Assembly: GCA_013203465.1 (NCBI GenBank)
Contig: JABMNR010000041.1
Span: forward strand, 1-39,557
DNA from: Alphaproteobacteria bacterium
Lineage (GTDB): Bacteria > Pseudomonadota > Alphaproteobacteria > Thalassobaculales > Thalassobaculaceae
Length of the DNA stretch: 39,557 nt
Reading direction: 5' to 3'
The notes under the pieces are model-generated. The model was not told where the DNA came from. It saw only the letters and a list, made by a program, of their open reading frames with translations, and did no database searches. Shown piece by piece: positions 34,892 to 39,557 of the stretch. A program made the translations under genes and the position numbers. The number at the start of each line of letters is the position of its first letter. Positions within the stretch are counted from its first letter, which is position 1.

Positions 34892-36001
34892 ATGATCGCC
34901 CCCGCCCTTCGCCCGGACATCGTACCGGCGCTTGAACTGGAGAACGTCTGCCACCGGTATGGCCGGGCGCTGGCGGTCGACGGCCTGTCGGTCTCGGTCG
35001 CCCCCGGCGAGGTCGTGTGCCTGCTGGGACCGAGTGGTTGCGGCAAGACCACCGCCTTGCGTCTGGCCGCTGGGTTGGAGCCGATCCAAGACGGCGTGGT
35101 GCGTCTGGCCGGCGTGCAGGTCGCGGGTGGCGGCGTCGACCTGCCACCCGAGCGCCGGGGCGTGGGATTGGTGTTCCAGGACTACGCGCTGTTCCCGCAT
35201 CTCGATGTGCACGACAACGTGACCTTCGGGCTGACCGGCTGGACGGCGGCGGACCGGCGATCTCGCGCCGAGGAAGTGCTGGAGCTGGTCGGTATGACCG
35301 ACTACGCGCATGCCTTCCCGCACGAGCTGTCCGGCGGGCAACAGCAGCGGGTGGCCCTGGCGCGGGCCCTGGCGCCGAAACCGCGCGTGGTGCTGCTCGA
35401 CGAGCCGTATTCCGGCTTGGACGCGCGCCTGCGCGACCGGGTGCGCGACGAGGTGCTGCATATTCTCAAATCGAGCGGTTCAGCCTGCTTGATGGTCACC
35501 CACGACAGTGAGGAGGCCATGTTCATGGCCGATCGCATCGCGGTGATGCGCGACGGCAAGATTGTCCAGCAAGGCTCGCCGATCGAGCTGTATTGCGAGC
35601 CGCGCGATGCGTTCGTCGCGTCGTTCTTCGGTGAGGTCAACCATATCGACGGCGTGGTCCATCGCGGCTCGGTGGATACGTTGATCGGCTCGATCCCGGT
35701 GCGCGGTCTGATCGACGGCGCGACGGTGAGCGTGGTGATCCGGCCCGAGGGCATTCATCTGCGCGCCTGGGCCGAGGTATTCGAGGACGACCCCACCGGC
35801 GAGGTTGAACAGGCGCGGTTGCTTGGGCGCACCAGTTTGGTTCACATGACGGTGCGGCGGCGCGAGGGCGCGACGGACGGCAACGGCGACGATGAACCGC
35901 TCCACCTGCACGCACGGGTGCCCGGCGTATTCCTGCCGCGCCCGGGCAGCAAGGTGCGCATCGGCTACGACCCCCGTCTGACCTTTGTTTTTCCGGCGTG
36001 A
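34892..36001 (+). CDS. ABC transporter ATP-binding protein, FbpC/PotA-like, without partner genes
   Basis: A 369-residue ATPase. It has Walker A GPSGCGKTT near residue 46, Q-loop VFQDYALFPHLDVHDNV, signature LSGGQQQR near 146, Walker B VVLLDEPYSGLDARL and H-loop MVTHDSEEAM. A C-terminal TOBE-like region of about 130 residues follows. This layout is typical of iron(III), spermidine/putrescine or sulfate importers. No permease or solute-binding gene lies on either side; neighbours are scpB (53 bases before) and tatA. Its membrane partner must be elsewhere. Substrate not assignable. Confidence 0.9.
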   Translation: MIAPALRPDIVPALELENVCHRYGRALAVDGLSVSVAPGEVVCLLGPSGCGKTTALRLAAGLEPIQDGVVRLAGVQVAGGGVDLPPERRGVGLVFQDYALFPHLDVHDNVTFGLTGWTAADRRSRAEEVLELVGMTDYAHAFPHELSGGQQQRVALARALAPKPRVVLLDEPYSGLDARLRDRVRDEVLHILKSSGSACLMVTHDSEEAMFMADRIAVMRDGKIVQQGSPIELYCEPRDAFVASFFGEVNHIDGVVHRGSVDTLIGSIPVRGLIDGATVSVVIRPEGIHLRAWAEVFEDDPTGEVEQARLLGRTSLVHMTVRRREGATDGNGDDEPLHLHARVPGVFLPRPGSKVRIGYDPRLTFVFPA

Positions 36002-36032
36002 GCGGTTATGTGCTGCGGATGAGGGGTTTACG

Positions 36033-36062
36033 TTGCGATTCGCGACTCCGGTCGCGTATAGT
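36033..36062 (+). promoter_or_regulatory. Predicted promoter for tatABC
   Basis: TTGCGA (36033-36038) and TATAGT (36057-36062) are 18 bases apart, in the 105-base gap before tatA. They lie about 45 bases upstream of its ATG. Confidence 0.5.
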
Positions 36063-36106
36063 CCGGCCGGGTTTCGGGGCGCACGCACGCGATTTAGGAG
36101 CATTCG

Positions 36107-36343
36107 ATGGGTAGCTTCAGCATATGGCACTGGCTTGTGGTTCTGGCCGTTGTGCTTCTGTTGTTTGGCGGCGGCGGAAAGATTTCCCGGTTGATGGGCG
36201 ACTTCGGCAAGGGGCTGAAGAGCTTCAAGCAGGGCATCAAGGACGGCGAGGGGTCGGAGGCGGAGACGAGCAAATCCGTGGCCGATGATTCCGAGAAGCC
36301 CGAGGACGGGGCGCCTAAGCCCGACCATACCGTCAAGAGCTGA
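36107..36343 (+). CDS. tatA: Sec-independent protein translocase subunit TatA
   Basis: A 78-residue single-span protein that forms the pore-like oligomer of the twin-arginine export system. The transmembrane helix is [15 protein letters not shown], followed by the hinge [22 protein letters not shown] and an amphipathic helix, then a short acidic tail. AGGAG is 6 bases before the ATG. It is first in tatA-tatB-tatC. Confidence 0.96.
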   Translation: MGSFSIWHWLVVLAVVLLLFGGGGKISRLMGDFGKGLKSFKQGIKDGEGSEAETSKSVADDSEKPEDGAPKPDHTVKS

Positions 36344-36403
36344 AGCGCCTCGGCGCGTCGGCTGACGTAACCTTCGGGCGCGCCCAAGGGCGCGGGGACC
36401 GTC

Positions 36404-37144
36404 ATGTTCGATCTTGGCTGGCAGGAATTCATGCTGATCGCGCTGGTCGCGGTCGTCGTCGTAGGACCCAAGGATTTGCCGCGGGTGGTGCGGGCGGTTG
36501 GGCATTGGATTCGCAAGGCGCGATCCTTGGCCGGCGAGTTTCAAAGCAGCTTTGAGGAAATGGCCCGCGAGAGCGAGCTGGATGACGTGCGCAAGCAAAT
36601 CCAGCAGGTGAGCCGTGACGGTCTGTCGAAGACACTGGAATCCAACATCGATCCCGAAGGCGATCTGCGCCGGTCGGTCGAGCAGGCGAAATCAGCGTCC
36701 GGTGTCGACGAGATCGAGAACGAGATGCAGGGCATCCACCGCGAGACGAAGGCCGTGGCAAGTGCCGAGAGTAAGACGCAGGCTCCGGGCAGCGCGCCGG
36801 CGGGTCCATCGGCTGAACCGCGCGACCCGGTGATCGAGACCGCGGAGGATTATGCCGCCAAATACGCCGCCGTGAAGATTCCGGACAACTCGATCCGCCC
36901 GCCGGCCGAGGATACACCGCCGCCTTCGGCAAAAAAACCAGCGGCCAAGACGACGACAGCCAAGACGCCGGCAACTAAGACGGCGGCAACCAAGGCGACG
37001 GCGGCCAAGCAGGCAACAGCCAAGAAACCGGCGACGACGAAGCCGTCCGCCGCAAAGCGTAAGCCGGCCAAGACCGCCGCCGCCAAGACCGCCGCCGCCA
37101 AGGCGAAGCCGGCGGCCGATGGCACCCCGGCCGCCAAGGGCTGA
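36404..37144 (+). CDS. tatB: Sec-independent protein translocase subunit TatB with Lys/Ala-rich tail
   Basis: A 246-residue TatB, which with TatC forms the receptor for twin-arginine signal peptides. The first 60 residues are classical: FDLGWQEFMLIALVAVVVVG, then GPKDLPRVVRAVGHWIRKAR. A helical acidic stretch and a Pro/Ser linker follow. From about residue 176 there are some 70 residues almost entirely of Ala, Lys, Thr and Pro (AKTPATKTAATKATAAK and similar). This resembles histone H1-like bacterial tails. Such a basic tail is long for TatB and would face the cytoplasm. An A7 run at 36931-36937 marks its start. Confidence 0.94.
   Translation: MFDLGWQEFMLIALVAVVVVGPKDLPRVVRAVGHWIRKARSLAGEFQSSFEEMARESELDDVRKQIQQVSRDGLSKTLESNIDPEGDLRRSVEQAKSASGVDEIENEMQGIHRETKAVASAESKTQAPGSAPAGPSAEPRDPVIETAEDYAAKYAAVKIPDNSIRPPAEDTPPPSAKKPAAKTTTAKTPATKTAATKATAAKQATAKKPATTKPSAAKRKPAKTAAAKTAAAKAKPAADGTPAAKG
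36931..37139 (+). repeat. Degenerate Ala-Lys-Thr coding repeat in tatB
   Basis: Imperfect repeats of GCC AAG ACx and GCG GCx AAG codons encode an alternating Ala/Lys/Thr/Pro tail. The unit length varies from 9 to 15 bases. It lies wholly inside the reading frame. Confidence 0.75.
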
Positions 37145-37156
37145 GGCGCACGCGAC

Positions 37157-37966
37157 ATGACCGACAGCACCCGCGATCCCGAGGACGACATCGAAGGCGG
37201 CAAGATGCCGCTGCTCGACCATCTGGTCGAGTTGCGCACGCGGCTGATCTACTCGGCAGTGGCCTTCATCGTCTGTTTTTTCATCGGCTACGCGCTGGCC
37301 GAGCCGATCTTTCAGTTCCTGGTCGACCCGCTGGCCCACATCACCGAGGGCCAGGAAGGCCGGCGGATGATCTTCACGGCTCTGCACGAGGCGTTCTTCA
37401 CCTACATCAAGGTCGGCTTCTTCTTCGCCGCCTGCCTGTCGTTCCCGATTATCTCGATGCAGCTCTGGCTGTTCATCGCCCCCGGCCTGTACGCCAACGA
37501 GAAGAAGGCTTTCCTGCCGTTCCTGTTGGCGACGCCGGTGTTGTTCACGTTGGGCGCGGCGATGGTGTATTTCATCGTCATTCCGCTGGCGTGGCAGTTC
37601 TTTATCAGCTTCGAGACGCCGGGGGGGGACGGCAACCTGCCATTGGTGCTGGAACCCAAGGTGGACCAGTATCTGTCGTTGGTGATGCGGCTGATTTTCG
37701 CGTTCGGCGTGGCGTTCGAGCTGCCGGTTCTGCTGGTTCTGCTGGCCAAGGTCGGTATCGTCTCGGTCGAAGGGCTGCGCGCGAAGCGCAAATACGCCAT
37801 CGTTATCGCCTTTGTCGCGGCGGCGATCCTGACCCCGCCGGACGTGATCAGCCAGGTGCTGTTGGCGGTGCCGATCATCGTGCTCTACGAGATTTCGATC
37901 CTCTGCGCGGTCTTCATCGAGAAGAAGCGCGATGAAGATGCCGAGGCGGTCGAGGACGACGGCTAG
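37157..37966 (+). CDS. tatC: Sec-independent protein translocase subunit TatC
   Basis: A 269-residue polytopic protein with six predicted transmembrane helices, the core receptor of the Tat pathway. Conserved features are the N-terminal [17 protein letters not shown], the Glu in the first periplasmic/second helix region ([17 protein letters not shown]), and the [19 protein letters not shown] block near residue 185. It lies 12 bases after tatB in the usual alphaproteobacterial tatABC-serS order. Confidence 0.96.
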   Translation: MTDSTRDPEDDIEGGKMPLLDHLVELRTRLIYSAVAFIVCFFIGYALAEPIFQFLVDPLAHITEGQEGRRMIFTALHEAFFTYIKVGFFFAACLSFPIISMQLWLFIAPGLYANEKKAFLPFLLATPVLFTLGAAMVYFIVIPLAWQFFISFETPGGDGNLPLVLEPKVDQYLSLVMRLIFAFGVAFELPVLLVLLAKVGIVSVEGLRAKRKYAIVIAFVAAAILTPPDVISQVLLAVPIIVLYEISILCAVFIEKKRDEDAEAVEDDG

Positions 37967-37999
37967 AGATCCTATTCTCGACCGTAGTCGTCCCGTCCC

Positions 38000-38028
38000 T
38001 GGACCGCCCGAGCCGGCGCCGATATAAC
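38000..38028 (+). promoter_or_regulatory. Predicted promoter for serS
   Basis: TGGACC (38000-38005) and TATAAC (38023-38028) are separated by 17 bases in the 95-base gap between tatC and serS. They lie about 35 bases before the ATG at 38062. Confidence 0.5.
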
Positions 38029-38061
38029 CGCCAGCATCGAAACTCGCTCATAGCCCCGGTC

Positions 38062-39333
38062 ATGCACGACATTCGCTACATTCGCGACAACGGCGACGCC
38101 TTTGACGCCGGACTCGCGCGGCGCGGTTTGCCGCCGATGGCCGAGACCATCCTGACTCGCGACGCCGAGTGGCGACGGGTCACCACCGAGTTGCAGCATG
38201 CCCAACAGCGCCGCAACGAAGCGTCCAAGCAGATTGGCATGGCCAAGAAAGCGGGAGAGCCCGCCGACGCGCTGATGCGCGAGGTCGGCGCGCTGAAGGA
38301 CCGGATGGCGACGCTTGAGGAGCAGGACCGCCTGTTGGCCGGCGAGGTCGAGGAACTGTTGGCCGGTTTGCCGAACCTGCCGGCGGCCGATGTGCCGGTG
38401 GGGGCGGATGAGAGCGCCAATGCCCTGGCCCGCACGGTTGGCGCGCCCAAGGACCGCAATTTTCCGGCGAAGGATCATGTGGCGATCGGCGAGGGCTTGG
38501 GATTGATGGATTTCGCCGCCGGTGCCAAGCTGTCCGGCGCGCGGTTTGTCGTGCTGCGGCGTGAGTTGGCGCGGCTGGAACGGGCGATCGCGTCCTTCAT
38601 GCTGGACACCCACACCAGTGAGTTCGGCTATACCGAGATATCGCCGCCGTTGCTGGTGCGCGATGAGGCATTGTACGGCACCGGCCAGCTGCCGAAATTC
38701 GCCGAGGACCAGTTCCGCACCACCGACGGCCTTTGGCTGATCCCCACCGCCGAGGTGCCGTTGACCAATCTGGCGGCGGGCGAGATCATCGACGAAGCCG
38801 ATCTGCCGCTGCGGTTCACCGCCTACACGCCGTGTTTCCGGTCCGAGGCGGGGGCGGCCGGCCGAGACACCCGCGGGATGATTCGGCAGCACCAGTTCGG
38901 CAAGGTCGAGCTGGTCTCGATCGCCCATCCCGACCGTTCCGACGAGGAGCTGGAGCGGATGACGAATTGCGCCGAGGCGATCCTCAAGCGCCTCGACCTG
39001 CCGTACCGGGTGATGGTGTTGTCGACCGGCGACATGGGTTTCTCGGCCCGCAAGACCCACGATATCGAAGTCTGGCTGCCGGGGCAGGGTGCCTACAGGG
39101 AGATATCATCCTGCAGCAATTGCAGCGATTTCCAGGCGCGGCGTATGAAGGCAAGGGTACGTAACCCGGAAAGCGGCAAAACTGAGTTGGTTCACACCCT
39201 GAACGGTTCCGGGCTTGCTGTTGGCCGCACTTTGATAGCGGTATTGGAAAACTACCAGCAACGTGATGGTTCTATCAGAATCCCGGAGGCCTTACAGCCT
39301 TACATGGGCGGCCTGGAGGTCATTACCCCGTAG
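38062..39333 (+). CDS. serS: Seryl-tRNA synthetase (possibly chimeric at the 3' end)
   Basis: A 423-residue class II synthetase. The N-terminal antiparallel coiled coil covers about residues 30-105 ([17 protein letters not shown] opens the protein). Motif 2 is [20 protein letters not shown] near residue 262 and motif 3 is [19 protein letters not shown] near 385. The frame is intact. From about 39060-39105 (residue ~335-348) codon use shifts abruptly. Upstream is strongly GC-ending; downstream uses AGA, ATA, TTA, TCA, AAA and TTG freely. The tail, with [18 protein letters not shown], resembles gammaproteobacterial SerS. The following DNA stays in the new composition, so the 3' end may derive from another organism by assembly error or recombination. 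Confidence 0.93.
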   Translation: MHDIRYIRDNGDAFDAGLARRGLPPMAETILTRDAEWRRVTTELQHAQQRRNEASKQIGMAKKAGEPADALMREVGALKDRMATLEEQDRLLAGEVEELLAGLPNLPAADVPVGADESANALARTVGAPKDRNFPAKDHVAIGEGLGLMDFAAGAKLSGARFVVLRRELARLERAIASFMLDTHTSEFGYTEISPPLLVRDEALYGTGQLPKFAEDQFRTTDGLWLIPTAEVPLTNLAAGEIIDEADLPLRFTAYTPCFRSEAGAAGRDTRGMIRQHQFGKVELVSIAHPDRSDEELERMTNCAEAILKRLDLPYRVMVLSTGDMGFSARKTHDIEVWLPGQGAYREISSCSNCSDFQARRMKARVRNPESGKTELVHTLNGSGLAVGRTLIAVLENYQQRDGSIRIPEALQPYMGGLEVITP

Positions 39334-39365
39334 GGAGGGCAAACGTTACCCAAGCTGCGAATAAA

Positions 39366-39392
39366 AAAAGACCCGCATTGAGCGGGTCTTTT
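39366..39392 (+). terminator. Rho-independent, probably bidirectional terminator
   Basis: AAAAGACCCGC (39366-39376), loop ATTGA, GCGGGTCTTTT (39382-39392): a perfect 11-base-pair stem flanked by A and T runs. It sits 33 bases after serS and 22 bases after the stop of the convergent gene, so it can serve both strands. It is the only classical terminator of this quality in the window, in keeping with the compositional change here. Confidence 0.9.
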
Positions 39393-39413
39393 CGTTTATA
39401 TAGTCAAATCAGT

Positions 39414-39557
39414 TCAATCTTCACCAAATCCCATCCCAAGTAGATGCAGCAGGCTTGTAAACAGGTTGAACAGGCTGACAAACAAGGTGACCGTGGCCAT
39501 GATGTAATTGGTTTCACCACCCCGGATAATTTGCTGTGTCTGGTACAGGATCAGACC
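39414..39557 (-). CDS. Bax inhibitor-1/YccA family protein, C-terminal fragment
   Basis: The last 47 residues of a membrane protein truncated by the window edge. The segment [19 protein letters not shown], then [19 protein letters not shown], is the last transmembrane part of the Bax-inhibitor-1/YccA (UPF0005) family. In gammaproteobacteria YccA modulates the FtsH protease. Codons such as TTT, ATT, CAA and ACA make it unlike the GC-rich genes before 39060. From memory, serS and a YccA-type gene lie near each other in several gammaproteobacteria, whereas alphaproteobacteria usually have surE after serS. Confidence 0.85.
   Translation of the reverse strand, partial: GLILYQTQQIIRGGETNYIMATVTLFVSLFNLFTSLLHLLGMGFGED

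Overview
The window reads as a GC-rich (about two-thirds G+C by eye) alphaproteobacterial chromosome segment, most likely order Rhodospirillales. This rests on the gene order PIMT-like / tolC / popZ / valS, on erpA-xth and argS-SPOR-nagZ-M50-scpA-scpB-tatABC-serS, on a PopZ homologue, and on two PAS_5 proteins. Almost all of the window is coding. There is no rRNA, CRISPR array, insertion sequence or phage gene. It opens inside one gene and closes inside another.

Region 1 (1-1140): the tail of an unknown gene, a PAS_5 protein, and tRNA-Asn(GTT) and tRNA-Cys(GCA), both on the minus strand. Region 2 (1310-14314): a tightly packed, apparently single-operon catabolic island. It holds a GntR/UTRA regulator, a four-gene polar-amino-acid-type ABC importer, a PrpD-family dehydratase, a PrpB/isocitrate-lyase-family enzyme, hydantoinase/oxoprolinase subunits B and A, an isochorismatase-fold enzyme with Gly in place of the usual catalytic Cys, an FAD oxidoreductase and a PuuE-type deacetylase/amidohydrolase. 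The combination implies import and stepwise breakdown of a nitrogen-containing cyclic or branched organic acid. The substrate cannot be read from the sequence.

Region 3 (14487-20161): PIMT-like methyltransferase, TolC, PopZ with long Pro-Glu tracts, and ValS. Region 4 (20174-22858): an inactive-looking secreted SNase-fold protein, then a three-gene set (20740-22404) of two paralogous secreted proteins sharing a Cys...Cys-x3-Cys signature plus a SCO1/SenC copper/thiol protein, then a second PAS_5 protein. Region 5 (23035-28614): ilvD, a small membrane ORF, an M81/MlrC-type peptidase, and on the minus strand erpA, xth and a tandem GFA-domain protein. Region 6 (28826-39333): argS, SPOR protein, nagZ, M50 protease, scpA, scpB, an orphan ABC ATPase, tatA, tatB (with a histone-H1-like Lys/Ala tail), tatC and serS.

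The last ~450 bases differ sharply in composition and codon use. The change begins inside serS near 39060-39105. It is followed by a clean rho-independent terminator and the C-terminus of a Bax-inhibitor-1/YccA protein that looks gammaproteobacterial. I suspect a chimeric assembly join or a recombination event there. A second A+T-rich codon patch lies inside the isochorismatase-like gene at about 11690-11800.
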